Source: Ruegeria sp. HKCCD7303 (GTDB lineage: Bacteria > Pseudomonadota > Alphaproteobacteria > Rhodobacterales > Rhodobacteraceae). Taken from it: DNA of 64,000 nt. Under the pieces are notes generated by a model, which was given only the letters and a program-made list of their open reading frames with translations, had not been told where the DNA came from and did no database searches. Shown here piece by piece: positions 42,120 through 51,673 of the stretch. How positions within the stretch are numbered: position 1 is the first letter of the stretch; each line of letters opens with the position of its first letter. The stretch covers positions 62,001-126,000 of the forward strand of contig NZ_WVRE01000009.1 in the NCBI RefSeq assembly GCF_013111185.1, in the 5' to 3' direction. The position numbers and the translations under genes were made by a program.

Positions 42120-43238
42120 CTACCCCATGAGTCCCGGATTGAACACAGATCGCGGGTCGAATCTTGCCCGTACCCCCTGTGTTAGAGCCGAAACAGCAGC
42201 ATTTTCCGGCTGAAACCGACCCAGATTCTGTATGTCTTCCGGGGTCGCGCGCACCAGGGTCGAATGTCCCTCAACATCACTTAGTTCAGATCGCAGATCA
42301 GTGCCTTCCGGTGCTAAAGTCCAGATCAGACCCCCACCCCAATCCACGACCGTGTTCGGGTTGGCGTCACCGACCACACGGATCATGTCAGTCGGTTTGA
42401 CAGAGGTTTTCCAGACATTGCCCGGTCTGTCGGCAAAAGGCTCAATATCACGCACTTCGCGCCAAATGGCGGTGTTTTCGGCCGCATCAGTGACAACCTG
42501 ATCCGGATTCGTTTCCGCAAAGAGCTCTTGCAACTTGGAAACGCGATATTCGACCGATTGGTCAAACCCTTCAATCCGCAGCACCGTCCGGGACGGCTTG
42601 CCGCCGCCCTCGGGCAACCGAGCCGCACCGTTGACTTCGTATGGCGATCCCAACGCGTCACAAAACAACTTGGACGTCGCGACCCATCCGCGATCCTCCC
42701 AAACAAGCGTCGCAACGGCCTCTGGCTTGGGTAGCACTTTCAGCGAAACCTCGGTCAACACGCCCAAAGTGCCCCAGGACCCAGCCATCAACTTCACCAG
42801 ATCATAACCGGTGACGTTCTTCATCACCCGTCCGCCATTCTTGACCACTTGACCGCGCCCATCGACAAAGCGAACGCCCAACAGAAAATCCCGGCACGCC
42901 CCGGCCTGTATCCGCCTCGGCCCAGATACGTTTGCCGCCACAACACCACCGATGGTCGGTTCGCCCGAAGTTCCAAGCAATCCACGATGGTCCATCGGCT
43001 CGAACGCCAGTTGTTGCCCCTCCGCGTCCAGCGCGGCTTCAATCTCGGCCAACGGCGTGCCTGACTTAGCCACAAGTGTTAGGGCTCCGGGTTCGTAAAG
43101 GGTGATACCGCTCAGCCCGGAAACGTTCAGTTCAGGCTCCGGCCCGGTCACACCACGCGTTCCGCCCCCGGCTATGCGCACTGGCTCGGTCAGCCCGGCC
43201 ACCAGATCCGCCAATTCGTCTTCCGTTTCAGGTCTCAT
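42120..43238 (-). CDS. glcE: glycolate oxidase FAD-binding subunit GlcE
   Basis: A 372-residue FAD-binding subunit of the glycolate oxidase complex. FAD_binding_4 domain at about 1-170 (VRIAGGGTRGVTG, TIGGVVAANVSGPRRI, NVTGYDLVKLMAGS). I start at the ATG at 43238 (MRPETEDEL), which resembles other GlcE N-termini; an ATG 3 codons upstream is the alternative, and neither has a good ribosome site. Confidence 0.9.
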   Translation of the reverse strand: MRPETEDELADLVAGLTEPVRIAGGGTRGVTGPEPELNVSGLSGITLYEPGALTLVAKSGTPLAEIEAALDAEGQQLAFEPMDHRGLLGTSGEPTIGGVVAANVSGPRRIQAGACRDFLLGVRFVDGRGQVVKNGGRVMKNVTGYDLVKLMAGSWGTLGVLTEVSLKVLPKPEAVATLVWEDRGWVATSKLFCDALGSPYEVNGAARLPEGGGKPSRTVLRIEGFDQSVEYRVSKLQELFAETNPDQVVTDAAENTAIWREVRDIEPFADRPGNVWKTSVKPTDMIRVVGDANPNTVVDWGGGLIWTLAPEGTDLRSELSDVEGHSTLVRATPEDIQNLGRFQPENAAVSALTQGVRARFDPRSVFNPGLMG

Positions 43239-43299
43239 GTGCTTCATCTTTTCACAAAAACTCCGGGGAAACCGCGCCTGCGCAATTGGGGCAGAGCCC

Positions 43300-44739
43300 C
43301 TATTCCGCCGCAAGGCGCCTCGCCTCGGATGCGTCCAAGGGGAACACCTTCGCGGGATTCAACAACCACTGCGGATCGAACACATCTTTAATCGCCATCT
43401 GCGCCTCAAGATCCGCTGGCGCGTACTGGTGTGCCATCAGATCCCGCTTTTCGATGCCGACACCATGTTCTCCGGTCAGGCACCCGCCTACGTCGACACA
43501 CAGCTTCAGAATATCAGCACCAAATGCTTCGCATTTCTCCAGATCGCCCGGTTTGTTGGCGTCAAACAGGATCAAGGGGTGCATGTTGCCGTCACCCGCG
43601 TGGAAGACATTGCCAACGGGCAGGCCGTATTCCTCGCTCAACTCACCGATGCGGCGCAGGACTTCGGGTAAGGAGGATACCGGGATGGTGCCGTCCAGAC
43701 ACATGTAATCGTTCATTTGACCCATCGCGCCAAAAGCCGATTTGCGACCCAGCCAAATCTTCGCGCTTTCTTCGGCAGACTGGCTCTCACGCAATTCAAC
43801 AGGATTGTGGCGCTTGGCGATTTCTATGATCTTCGCCAACTGATAGTCGATCTCAGCCTCCGAGCCTTCGACCTCGACAATCAGCAAGGCGGTGCAATCG
43901 GGATACCCGGCATGCGCAAAATTCTCGCAGGCTTGAATGCACAGGGTGTCCATGAACTCGATCGCAACCGGCAAGATGCCCGATTTGATAATGTCAGAGA
44001 CACATTGGCCCGCGACCTCATTGTCGTCGAACCCCATCAGAACCGGTCGCGCCCCTTCGGGTTTACGCAGAATGCGCAGCGTGGCCTCGGTCACCACGCC
44101 CAGCTGCCCCTCTGAGCCACAAATAACACCCAGCAGGTCCAGGCCAGAGGCATCCAGATGCGCGCCGCCGATTTCCACAACACTGCCGTCCATCATCACC
44201 ATGGTCACGCCCAGCAGGTTGTTCGTGGTCACACCGTATTTCAGGCAATGCGCGCCACCCGAATTCATCGCGATATTGCCCGCAATGGCACAGGCCAATT
44301 GCGAAGACGGATCGGGCGCATAAAAGAAATCCTCTTCCTCGACCGCGCCTGTCACGCTCAGATTGGTCCGTCCGGTCTGCACCTTTATGAAGCGGTTGTC
44401 ATAATCGACCTCCAGCACCTCATTCATCCGCGCCACGCCCAGAATGACGCAATCCGCAGTCGGCAAGGCCCCACCCGCCAGTGACGTGCCGGAGCCACGT
44501 GGCACCACAGGAACCCCTTCTTCATAGCAGATTCGCAGGACATCAGACACGTCCTGCGTCGTTGACGGAAGTACTGCCAGCATCGGCGGGCAGCGATAAG
44601 CGGTCAGCGCGTCACACTCATAGGCCCGCGTCTCAGCCGGATCGTGAATCACAGCATCCTCAGGCAATACCTGCAGCAATCGCGCCAGAACGGCTTGCTT
44701 TCGCGCCAGAACATCGGGATTTGGCCGGGGCATTTCCAT
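43300..44739 (-). CDS. glcD: glycolate oxidase catalytic subunit GlcD
   Basis: A 479-residue FAD enzyme that oxidises glycolate to glyoxylate. FAD-binding motif VPRGSGTSLAGGALP, QLACAIAGNIAMNSGGAH, and the C-terminal GCLTGEHGVGIEKRDLM are diagnostic of the GlcD/D-lactate dehydrogenase group. The ATG at 44739 follows a full GGAGGAT site. First gene of glcDEF, with an inverted repeat right upstream. Glycolate is a phytoplankton exudate, fitting a marine lifestyle. Confidence 0.95.
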   Translation of the reverse strand: MEMPRPNPDVLARKQAVLARLLQVLPEDAVIHDPAETRAYECDALTAYRCPPMLAVLPSTTQDVSDVLRICYEEGVPVVPRGSGTSLAGGALPTADCVILGVARMNEVLEVDYDNRFIKVQTGRTNLSVTGAVEEEDFFYAPDPSSQLACAIAGNIAMNSGGAHCLKYGVTTNNLLGVTMVMMDGSVVEIGGAHLDASGLDLLGVICGSEGQLGVVTEATLRILRKPEGARPVLMGFDDNEVAGQCVSDIIKSGILPVAIEFMDTLCIQACENFAHAGYPDCTALLIVEVEGSEAEIDYQLAKIIEIAKRHNPVELRESQSAEESAKIWLGRKSAFGAMGQMNDYMCLDGTIPVSSLPEVLRRIGELSEEYGLPVGNVFHAGDGNMHPLILFDANKPGDLEKCEAFGADILKLCVDVGGCLTGEHGVGIEKRDLMAHQYAPADLEAQMAIKDVFDPQWLLNPAKVFPLDASEARRLAAE

Positions 44740-44754
44740 CGCTGATCCTCCAAT

Positions 44755-44775
44755 TTGGTAAAATAATATTACCAA
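44755..44775. promoter_or_regulatory. inverted repeat operator between glcD and the DUF599 gene
   Basis: TTGGTAA-N7-TTACCAA, perfect over seven bases each side, AT-rich spacer, 16-36 nt upstream of glcD. GntR-family regulators of glycolate, lactate and pyruvate genes bind TTGGT...ACCAA palindromes, usually with a shorter spacer. No such regulator gene is adjacent. Confidence 0.5.
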
Positions 44776-44821
44776 TTTCATGATCTGGCAAGTTCTTCCG
44801 TTCAGTTTTACTGTCACGCCC

Positions 44822-45532
44822 ATGACCTGGATCGAACGTGCCGCTTTGTTTGCCCCTTTGGATTACGCCGCCCTCGGCTTGCTGCTGGGCGCATGGCTGT
44901 GGATAGGGTGGAAGATCGAACATCCGTCGCCACAGAGGCGATCTGTCTCGCAAATGATGGACAATTACCGCCGCGACTGGATGCGCGAGATGGTGACGCG
45001 CCAACCGCGCATGTTTGACGCGCAGGTTGTGGCCGCCATGCGGCAGGGCAGCACGTTCTTTGCATCCACCACGATGATTGCCATCGGCGGCGGGCTGGCC
45101 CTGCTGGGCAATACCGAGCGACTTGCCGGGGTGGCCAGCGACCTTGCCATTGGAAGCGCACCCGCTTTGGTGTGGGAAATCAAGATACTTGTCGTCGTAC
45201 TTCTGCTGGCCAACGCATTCCTGAAATATGTCTGGGCGCATCGCTTGTTTGGCTATTGTGCTGTGTTGATGGCCTCGGTCCCGAACGATCCCGAAGACCC
45301 GCAGGCGTACCCGCGCGCCGCTCAGTCGGCCGAAATTTGCGTCACAGCCGCCCGCAGCTTTAACCGTGGCCTGCGCGCCACCTATTTTGCATTGGCCTCG
45401 CTGGCATGGTTCCTCGGGCCAATCGCTTTGATGCTGAGCACCATAATCACGTTCGGTGTTTTGTATCGACGCGAGTTTGCTTCGCAGTCCCGAACAATCC
45501 TGATATCCCAATCCCCTTACACAGAGACGTGA
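44822..45532 (+). CDS. DUF599 family membrane protein
   Basis: A 236-residue protein with membrane segments at about 13-30, 70-90, 115-135 and 193-215. The MDNYRRDWMREMVTRQPRMF cytosolic segment and the SQSAEICVTAARSFNRGLRA region match the DUF599 pattern. Function unknown. It is divergent from glcD across the inverted repeat, which could also serve it. Start at 44822 chosen over an upstream ATG. Confidence 0.85.
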   Translation: MTWIERAALFAPLDYAALGLLLGAWLWIGWKIEHPSPQRRSVSQMMDNYRRDWMREMVTRQPRMFDAQVVAAMRQGSTFFASTTMIAIGGGLALLGNTERLAGVASDLAIGSAPALVWEIKILVVVLLLANAFLKYVWAHRLFGYCAVLMASVPNDPEDPQAYPRAAQSAEICVTAARSFNRGLRATYFALASLAWFLGPIALMLSTIITFGVLYRREFASQSRTILISQSPYTET

Positions 45533-45567
45533 TCCCGATGCGCCGCGATAACCCGTACATTCGCGCC

Positions 45568-45915
45568 ATGCGATATGTGATTCTCAGCGCCTTCCTGGCC
45601 AGCCCTGCCTTTGCCGACCCCCCAACGATCGAGAAGGTCGCGGCCACCCGCGGCGGCGACACATGGCGCTTCGATGTCACGATCCGGCACCCGGACACCG
45701 GATGGGATGACTACGCCGATGGCTGGCGCGTTTTGGACATGAATGGCAATGAACTAGGGATGCGTGTCCTGCATCATCCGCATGTGGATGAGCAGCCGTT
45801 CACCCGCTCGCTGAGCGGTGTAGCGATACCCGAAGGCACAACCCAGGTCCAGATTCAGGCACGAGACAATGTCGGTGGCTGGGGTGAAGACACAACGGTG
45901 ATCGACCTGTACTGA
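45568..45915 (+). CDS. small secreted protein of unknown function
   Basis: A 115-residue exported protein: signal peptide to about residue 16 (cleavage AFA-D), then a beta-rich domain (DTWRFDVTIRHPDTGWDDYA, RVLHHPHVDEQPFTRSL, GTTQVQIQARDNVGGWGE). I chose the ATG that begins the signal peptide; the ATG ten codons earlier is also possible. It follows the DUF599 gene by about 35 nt. No family recognised. Confidence 0.75.
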   Translation: MRYVILSAFLASPAFADPPTIEKVAATRGGDTWRFDVTIRHPDTGWDDYADGWRVLDMNGNELGMRVLHHPHVDEQPFTRSLSGVAIPEGTTQVQIQARDNVGGWGEDTTVIDLY

Positions 45916-45918
45916 AGT

Positions 45919-46404
45919 TCAGAACACCCCAAGGGCCAAGCCTGCCGCCATCACTGCACCGATCTCGCGGCATTTCTCAAGTTGTCCTTCGGGGATGGTC
46001 TTTTCGGCCAGAATCGCTTCGGACGTTTGTGAATGAGTGCAGAGGATCAGAGGCGGCTGCACTTCTTTCAACCGCCAGCCGGTTGCAATGCGCGCGGTTT
46101 GGCGCGCGGCGTTGGCACCATCTGATCCTGCACAAACCATTTGCGCATAAGGGCGACCTTCGATCTTACCCAGAACCGGATAGTAGCTGCGGTCGAAAAA
46201 CTCTTTCATCAGACCTGAAATTGCGGCCAGATTTTCCGGGGCACAGAAGATATAGCCATCCGCGCCCAACAAATCCTCAGGACCGGCCTGATCAGCGGTT
46301 TTCAGAACAATGTCTGCCTCGTCGTGACCCGCCGCAGCCGCCGCTTCGGCCATTTGCCGGGCGCCACCAGTGCGCGAATGGTAAACGATCAGAAGCTGCG
46401 CCAT
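45919..46404 (-). CDS. flavodoxin-like NAD(P)H-dependent oxidoreductase
   Basis: A 161-residue flavodoxin-fold protein. The FMN phosphate loop SRTGGARQMAEA follows the first strand (LLIVYH) and APENLAAISGLMKEFFDRSY resembles WrbA-like proteins. One nt after rlmH, so it is part of the rsfS-rlmH operon. Electron partner unknown. Confidence 0.8.
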   Translation of the reverse strand: MAQLLIVYHSRTGGARQMAEAAAAAGHDEADIVLKTADQAGPEDLLGADGYIFCAPENLAAISGLMKEFFDRSYYPVLGKIEGRPYAQMVCAGSDGANAARQTARIATGWRLKEVQPPLILCTHSQTSEAILAEKTIPEGQLEKCREIGAVMAAGLALGVF

Positions 46405-46405
46405 G

Positions 46406-46876
46406 TCAGACCCGGTGATAAGGGCCGCCCGACAGGATGGTTGCGGCCCGGTAAAGTTGCTCGGCCAGCATCACACGGACCAGCATATGGGGCCAGACCA
46501 TTGACCCGAATGAGATGGAAAAATCGGCCTCGGCCCGCAGATTAGGGTCTATTCCGTCCGCTCCGCCAATAACCAGCGCCAAATCCTGCCGCCCGGCATC
46601 GCGCCAGCCGCCCAGCTTCTTGGCAAAATCGGGTGAGGACATGACCCGTCCGCGCTCATCCAATGTACAGATCACCGCGCCTTTGGGCAGCGCTTTGCGC
46701 AGAAGAGCAGCCTCGGCCCCCATGCCTGCATTTTTCTTGTCTTCGACTTCGATCACGCGGGCGGGACCAAGGCCCAAGCCGCGGCCGGTCCGGTCAAATC
46801 GGTTCACGTAATCATCAAGCAGGGACTTTTCCGGTCCAGCGCGCAATCGCCCGACCGCAACTATGCTGATACGCAT
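46406..46876 (-). CDS. rlmH: 23S rRNA pseudouridine-1915 N3-methyltransferase RlmH
   Basis: A 156-residue SPOUT methyltransferase acting on 70S ribosomes. Conserved ALVIGGADG (SAM-binding knot) and the C-terminal [19 protein letters not shown] and PYHRV tail are diagnostic. Follows rsfS, the common order. Confidence 0.97.
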   Translation of the reverse strand: MRISIVAVGRLRAGPEKSLLDDYVNRFDRTGRGLGLGPARVIEVEDKKNAGMGAEAALLRKALPKGAVICTLDERGRVMSSPDFAKKLGGWRDAGRQDLALVIGGADGIDPNLRAEADFSISFGSMVWPHMLVRVMLAEQLYRAATILSGGPYHRV

Positions 46877-46920
46877 ATCTCTCTCGCCTCCGGCCCCTCA
46901 ATGCGGGCCAGGATGGCGCC

Positions 46921-47280
46921 TCAGTTCGCCGAGGCGCTGCCGCCCTGAGGCAGCCACATCTTTTCCAGCTGATAGAATTCACGCACTTCGGGGCGGAAGA
47001 TATGGACGATCACGTCGCCCGTATCGATCAACACCCAGTCGCCGGCATCCTTGCCTTCAACCTTCGAGGTGAAACCGAATTCCTGCTTGATGCGATCCGT
47101 CAGTTTTTCCGCCATGGCCGAGACCTGACGGGTCGACCGACCCGAGGCAATCACCATGTGATCTGCAACAGAAGACTTACCTTGCAGGTTGATCTGCACG
47201 ACGTCTTCGGCCTTGTCATCGGAAAGTGAGGAAAGGATACGCTCAAGCAGCTTGTCGCTGATTGACTGAGAGTGGGCCAT
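46921..47280 (-). CDS. rsfS: ribosomal silencing factor RsfS
   Basis: A 119-residue protein that binds L14 and blocks subunit joining in starvation. Conserved KAEDVVQINLQGKSSVADHM and GDVIVHIFRPEVREFYQLEK. The ATG at 47280 has no ribosome site of its own but overlaps the stop of an 18-codon leader ORF (TAATG), so it is probably translated by coupling. A TTG nine codons upstream is a weaker alternative. Confidence 0.95.
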   Translation of the reverse strand: MAHSQSISDKLLERILSSLSDDKAEDVVQINLQGKSSVADHMVIASGRSTRQVSAMAEKLTDRIKQEFGFTSKVEGKDAGDWVLIDTGDVIVHIFRPEVREFYQLEKMWLPQGGSASAN

Positions 47281-47336
47281 TACACTGGCCCCATCATCGG
47301 CGGGCAAACCCGCCTGAGTATGTAGAGACAGGACAT
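47280..47336 (-). CDS. 18-codon leader ORF coupled to rsfS
   Basis: A short ORF (MSCLYILRRVCPPMMGPV) with a full AAAGGAGGA ribosome site 5 nt before its ATG, ending in TAATG that shares its last A with the rsfS start. A GGCGGG/CCCGCC hairpin (47299-47314) lies inside it. rsfS has no ribosome site of its own. The coding status rests on the ribosome site and the overlap, not on homology. Confidence 0.5.
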   Translation of the reverse strand: MSCLYILRRVCPPMMGPV

Positions 47337-47362
47337 AGTCCTCCTTTGCTGCGCGCCGTGAA

Positions 47363-47378
47363 ACCCCGGCGCCGGGGT
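47363..47378. repeat. 16-bp palindrome between mscS and rsfS
   Basis: A perfect palindrome, ACCCCGGC with GCCGGGGT. It has no T-run on the minus strand after the mscS stop, so it is a weak terminator at best. Confidence 0.4.
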
Positions 47379-47444
47379 ACTAATAAGGTAACAAGGGGAT
47401 TGCAACATTTCAATGAATGCAAACCAAAGGTCGCGTACGCGTGT

Positions 47445-48797
47445 TCACTCTTCAACGATCTGTTGCACGGTTACGCCGTCTGGCAGCAACCGAACCTCGC
47501 GCTGCGGGAACGGGATCGAGATGCCTTCTTCCTTGAAAGCGTCCCAAAGCGCCAGATAGACATTGCCGCGAATATTGGTCAGCCCTTTGGTCGGATCGCT
47601 GATCCAAAAGCGCAACACATAGTCAACGCTGCTGTCGCCAAAGCCGGTGATGTGGCAAACCGGCTCATGGGACCCTCCGCTCAGAACCCGTGTCACCGCT
47701 TTCACCGCCCGGATCGCCGTGGAACGAACCTTGTGAGGGTCATCGTCATAGCTGGTGCCAAAATCCAGATCCAAACGCACGAACTTGTCGGAATGCGACC
47801 AGTTCACCACTTGATTGGTGATCAGATCCTCGTTCGGGATCAGGTATTCCCGCCCATCCCGAGTGACCACCGAGACGTATCGCGCACCCAATGCGTTGAT
47901 CCAACCGAACGTGTCGCCCAGCGAAATAACGTCGCCGGGCTTGATCGAGCGGTCCATCAGAATGATGATCCCGGAAATCAGGTTTGACACCACTTTTTGC
48001 AGGCCAAACCCGATGCCCACACCGATCGCCCCCGACAGCAGCGCGATACCTGTCAGATCAAACCCTAGCGTGCGGATGGCGGTCAAAAAGACTGCGCCAT
48101 AAAGCAGAACCTGAATGCCCTTGGCTAAAAGCACCTGCATTGACGGCGTGATGTCATCATTGCTCTGCAACCCCTGCTCAGCCGCCCGGGTGCCGATGCG
48201 CGCCAACGTCAGCAGAACGCCAATCAGCAGAATCGCCTTGAGAATGCCCAGCGCCGAAATGTGCAGATCGCCGATGGAAATCGCCACGCCATCCAGAAAA
48301 CCTGCCACGTCATCCGTCAGGTTCAATGCAACGAGCGTTGCATAGACCCACATGGCCCATTTGAAGATGCGCCGCAGTGTGCGGTTTCGTACAAGTCTGG
48401 CGATCAGCGCAATAGCCAGCCAAGCCGCTGCCAATGTTGCAAGCACACCAATAAAATAGCTGCGAGACGGCCAGGTGACGTGCTGCATAATCAAATAAAG
48501 CGACCAGGATAAAATCACGAAATAAACCAGTGTCAGCCGCCGCATCAGCTGGACGAGCACGCGCAGGCGCCACTTTGGCCATCCGCTTCGCGCTCGTGCC
48601 CAAGCTTCCCATCTGGACTGCGTCAGAGCTTTTAGCAGGAAGGCCAGCGCCCACAGGAACAGGATGATAATCAACTGGTATTGCCGCCAGCCCGGTGTAA
48701 CGACCAATTCGACCATTTTTCCAAACTGAACAGAAAAAGCCCCGACCATGTTGTTGTATAGGTCCGACAACGTGCTGGGGATCAGGTCTTGGTTCAT
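47445..48797 (-). CDS. MscS-family mechanosensitive ion channel
   Basis: A 450-residue inner-membrane protein with about five membrane segments before the conserved pore helix (AIGVGIGFGLQKVVSNLISG) and the cytosolic beta domain (GDVISLGDTFGWINALGARY, PNEDLITNQVVNWS). Opens under membrane tension to release solutes in osmotic downshift. A GTG two codons earlier is possible; the ATG at 48797 is used. Larger than E. coli MscS (286 aa) because of the extra N-terminal membrane segments. Confidence 0.92.
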   Translation of the reverse strand: MNQDLIPSTLSDLYNNMVGAFSVQFGKMVELVVTPGWRQYQLIIILFLWALAFLLKALTQSRWEAWARARSGWPKWRLRVLVQLMRRLTLVYFVILSWSLYLIMQHVTWPSRSYFIGVLATLAAAWLAIALIARLVRNRTLRRIFKWAMWVYATLVALNLTDDVAGFLDGVAISIGDLHISALGILKAILLIGVLLTLARIGTRAAEQGLQSNDDITPSMQVLLAKGIQVLLYGAVFLTAIRTLGFDLTGIALLSGAIGVGIGFGLQKVVSNLISGIIILMDRSIKPGDVISLGDTFGWINALGARYVSVVTRDGREYLIPNEDLITNQVVNWSHSDKFVRLDLDFGTSYDDDPHKVRSTAIRAVKAVTRVLSGGSHEPVCHITGFGDSSVDYVLRFWISDPTKGLTNIRGNVYLALWDAFKEEGISIPFPQREVRLLPDGVTVQQIVEE

Positions 48798-48887
48798 GAT
48801 CACAGCTTGGACAGCAACGCCGGGTGATGCAAGCCTGACACCGGATTGAACCTTGATTGACAGTCAAGCCCGATATATCTGGACCGC

Positions 48888-48995
48888 ATGAGACTCAACT
48901 TGGCCCCTGCTCCGAAACTGCAAGACCGCACGCGCCTGCGTGAACGGTTCTTTGGGGCCGCCCGCACGGTTCTGGCCCGCCTATCTGCGGCCTGA
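48888..48995 (+). CDS. doubtful 35-codon ORF upstream of leuC
   Basis: Encodes a basic peptide [20 protein letters not shown] then a short hydrophobic tail. There is no ribosome site before it. With six Leu codons it could be a leader peptide for leuC, but the Leu codons are not clustered as in classical attenuators. Listed as a candidate only. Confidence 0.2.
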   Translation: MRLNLAPAPKLQDRTRLRERFFGAARTVLARLSAA

Positions 48996-49038
48996 GCCAA
49001 CTCGCCAGCCATTTCTCATTACATACGGGAGAGGACCG

Positions 49039-50442
49039 ATGTCCCCCAAAACACTCTATGACAAGATCTGGGATGCCCATGTCGCGCACGAAGCCGATGA
49101 TGGCACCTGTTTGCTTTATATCGACCGCCATCTGGTGCACGAAGTGACCAGCCCGCAAGCCTTTGAAGGGCTGCGGATGGCCGGTCGCAAGGTGCGCGCG
49201 CCGGAAAAAACTATCGCTGTGCCGGATCACAACGTGCCCACTACACCGGACCGCGTGAACGGAATTGAAAACCCGGAATCGCGCATCCAGGTCGAAGCAC
49301 TGGACAAGAACGCCAAGGATTTCGGTATTCACTACTACCCCGTGAACGATGTGCGTCAGGGCATTGTGCACATCGTTGGCCCTGAACAGGGTTGGACCCT
49401 GCCCGGCATGACCGTTGTTTGCGGCGACAGCCACACGGCGACTCACGGCGCGTTCGGTGCGTTGGCCCACGGCATCGGCACCTCTGAGGTCGAGCATGTT
49501 CTGGCCACGCAAACGCTGATCCAGAAGAAATCCAAGAACATGAAGGTGGAAATCACCGGCAAACTGCAGCCGGGTGTGACCGCCAAAGACATCACTTTGG
49601 CCGTGATCGGTGAAACCGGCACAGCCGGTGGCACGGGTTATGTGATAGAGTATTGCGGCGAAGCGATCCGTGATCTGTCGATGGAAGGTCGTATGACCGT
49701 CTGTAACATGGCCATCGAAGGCGGCGCGCGCGCTGGCCTGATCGCGCCGGATGAAACCACCTTTGAATACGTCAAAGGCCGCCCGCACGCCCCCAAGGGC
49801 GCGCAGTGGGAAGCCGCTTTGAACTGGTGGAAAACGCTTTACACAGACGAAAACGCGCATTTTGACAAGGTCATCACCCTGCGTGGCGAGGATATTGCTC
49901 CGGTTGTGACTTGGGGCACCAGCCCTGAAGATGTTCTGCCGATCACCGCATCTGTACCTCACCCTGAAGACTTCGAAGGAGGCAAGGTCGACGCGGCCCG
50001 CCGTTCGATCGAATACATGGGTCTGGAAGCCGGTCAGAAGCTCAGCGATGTGGAAATCGACACAGTGTTCATCGGGTCCTGCACCAATGGCCGCATCGAA
50101 GACCTGCGCGCCGCGGCCGAAATTCTGAAGGGCAAAAAGATCAAGGACGGAATGCGCGCCATGGTCGTGCCCGGTTCGGGTCTGGTTCGTGCGCAGGCCG
50201 AGGAAGAAGGTCTGGCGGACATCTTCAAAGAGGCCGGGTTCGAATGGCGTCTGGCCGGATGTTCGATGTGTCTGGCGATGAACCCGGATCAGTTGCAACC
50301 GGGCGAGCGCTGTGCCGCGACCTCGAACCGCAACTTCGAAGGTCGTCAGGGCCGTGGTGGTCGGACCCATTTGCTGAGCCCGGCAATGGCTGCCGCAGCG
50401 GCAATCACAGGACGGCTGACAGACGTCCGTGAATTGATGTAA
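49039..50442 (+). CDS. leuC: 3-isopropylmalate dehydratase large subunit LeuC
   Basis: A 467-residue aconitase-family subunit that isomerises isopropylmalate with LeuD for leucine synthesis. 4Fe-4S ligands are in [13 protein letters not shown] and [24 protein letters not shown] is the family motif. GAGAGGA precedes the ATG at 49039. An open reverse frame across the gene is a shadow. Confidence 0.98.
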   Translation: MSPKTLYDKIWDAHVAHEADDGTCLLYIDRHLVHEVTSPQAFEGLRMAGRKVRAPEKTIAVPDHNVPTTPDRVNGIENPESRIQVEALDKNAKDFGIHYYPVNDVRQGIVHIVGPEQGWTLPGMTVVCGDSHTATHGAFGALAHGIGTSEVEHVLATQTLIQKKSKNMKVEITGKLQPGVTAKDITLAVIGETGTAGGTGYVIEYCGEAIRDLSMEGRMTVCNMAIEGGARAGLIAPDETTFEYVKGRPHAPKGAQWEAALNWWKTLYTDENAHFDKVITLRGEDIAPVVTWGTSPEDVLPITASVPHPEDFEGGKVDAARRSIEYMGLEAGQKLSDVEIDTVFIGSCTNGRIEDLRAAAEILKGKKIKDGMRAMVVPGSGLVRAQAEEEGLADIFKEAGFEWRLAGCSMCLAMNPDQLQPGERCAATSNRNFEGRQGRGGRTHLLSPAMAAAAAITGRLTDVRELM

Positions 50443-50479
50443 GCTTCCCTCATATCTAGATATTTGAGGGATTGAAAAC

Positions 50480-51025
50480 ATGAGTGACTGGATCAAATGG
50501 CTCCTGCTGGGGCTTCTGTCCATAGCGTTCGGTATCTTTGTGCTGGGCGCGCCAGTTGTGGCGTCTGTGGCCGTCACGGTCGTGACCGGAGCGTTGCTTC
50601 TGATCTCGGGCGCGTTGCAGGTGGTCGGCGGTTTCACCGTTGAAGGCACCGGCAACAAGATCCTGTCGCTCATCATGGGTGCGGTCATGCTGTTTCTGGG
50701 CTGGTCCTTTCTGGGTCACCCATTGCAGGGTACGCTGACGCTGGCGACCGTGATGCTGATCCTGTTCATGGCAGGCGGCATCGCGCGGGTCATTCTGTCG
50801 TTCCAGATGAAAGGAACACAGTTTTTCTGGCCCACCATGATCTCGGGCATCTTGTCGATCATCCTTGCCGGTATCATCTGGAGCTATGTCGGGCAGGAGC
50901 CACAGGCATTGCTGAGTATACTGGGGATCTTCCTGGGCATCGAGATGCTGTTCAACGGGTTCGGATTGGTCTTCATGGCGTTCTTCGTCAAGAACGCACC
51001 CAAAGACGAAACAAAAGAAGCTTAA
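50480..51025 (+). CDS. HdeD-like (DUF308) membrane protein
   Basis: A 181-residue integral membrane protein with about six membrane segments arranged in pairs, containing the SIAFGIFVLGAPVVASVAVT and GILSIILAGIIW repeats of the HdeD/DUF308 family. It lies between leuC and leuD, 37 nt after leuC and 42 nt before leuD, so it is co-transcribed. Related proteins aid acid resistance in enterics; here the role is unknown. Confidence 0.88.
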   Translation: MSDWIKWLLLGLLSIAFGIFVLGAPVVASVAVTVVTGALLLISGALQVVGGFTVEGTGNKILSLIMGAVMLFLGWSFLGHPLQGTLTLATVMLILFMAGGIARVILSFQMKGTQFFWPTMISGILSIILAGIIWSYVGQEPQALLSILGIFLGIEMLFNGFGLVFMAFFVKNAPKDETKEA

Positions 51026-51067
51026 ACGCGGGGCATGGGCGCGGCCCTCTCCCGCAGGAGTGTGAAC

Positions 51068-51673
51068 ATGGAAAAGTTTGACAAAGTCCACGGGGTGGCC
51101 GCCCCAATGCCGCTGATCAATATCGACACCGATATGATCATTCCGAAAGTGCACCTGAAAACTATCAAGCGGTCCGGCCTGGGCGTCGTTCTGTTTGACG
51201 AGATGCGCTATCACGATGACGGGCAGGAGAACGAGGAATTCGTCCTGAACAAACCCGCCTATCGCGAGGCCGAGATTCTGGTGGCTGGCGACAATTTCGG
51301 CTGCGGCTCATCGCGCGAGCACGCGCCTTGGGCGATCAAGGATTTCGGCATCAAGGTTGTGATCTCGACCAGCTTTGCCGACATCTTCTTCAACAACTGC
51401 TTCAAGAACGGTATCCTGCCCATCGTGGTCGAGGAAGAGCATCATGCAGTCCTGATGGAAGACGCGCACAAAGGCGAGAACGCCCGCATGACCGTTCATC
51501 TGGAAGATCAGCAGATCACAACCTCGGATGGTGTTGTCATCGAATTCGACATCGACCCACACCGCAAGCACTGCTTGCTGAACGGTTTGGACGATATCGG
51601 CCTGACAATGGAAAAAGACCACCACATCGACAAATTCGAAGATCACGCCGGTCAAGCCCGCCCTTGGGTCTGA
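51068..51673 (+). CDS. leuD: 3-isopropylmalate dehydratase small subunit LeuD
   Basis: A 201-residue swivel-domain subunit with [15 protein letters not shown] and [20 protein letters not shown], the family motifs. CAGGAG precedes the ATG at 51068. Pairs with LeuC across the HdeD-like gene. Confidence 0.97.
   Translation: MEKFDKVHGVAAPMPLINIDTDMIIPKVHLKTIKRSGLGVVLFDEMRYHDDGQENEEFVLNKPAYREAEILVAGDNFGCGSSREHAPWAIKDFGIKVVISTSFADIFFNNCFKNGILPIVVEEEHHAVLMEDAHKGENARMTVHLEDQQITTSDGVVIEFDIDPHRKHCLLNGLDDIGLTMEKDHHIDKFEDHAGQARPWV

Noticed and set aside
48895..50688. 597-codon open frame on the minus strand opposite leuC
   Set aside because: It is antisense to leuC, whose motifs are complete; long antisense frames arise from GC-biased third positions. 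No ribosome site or recognisable domain.
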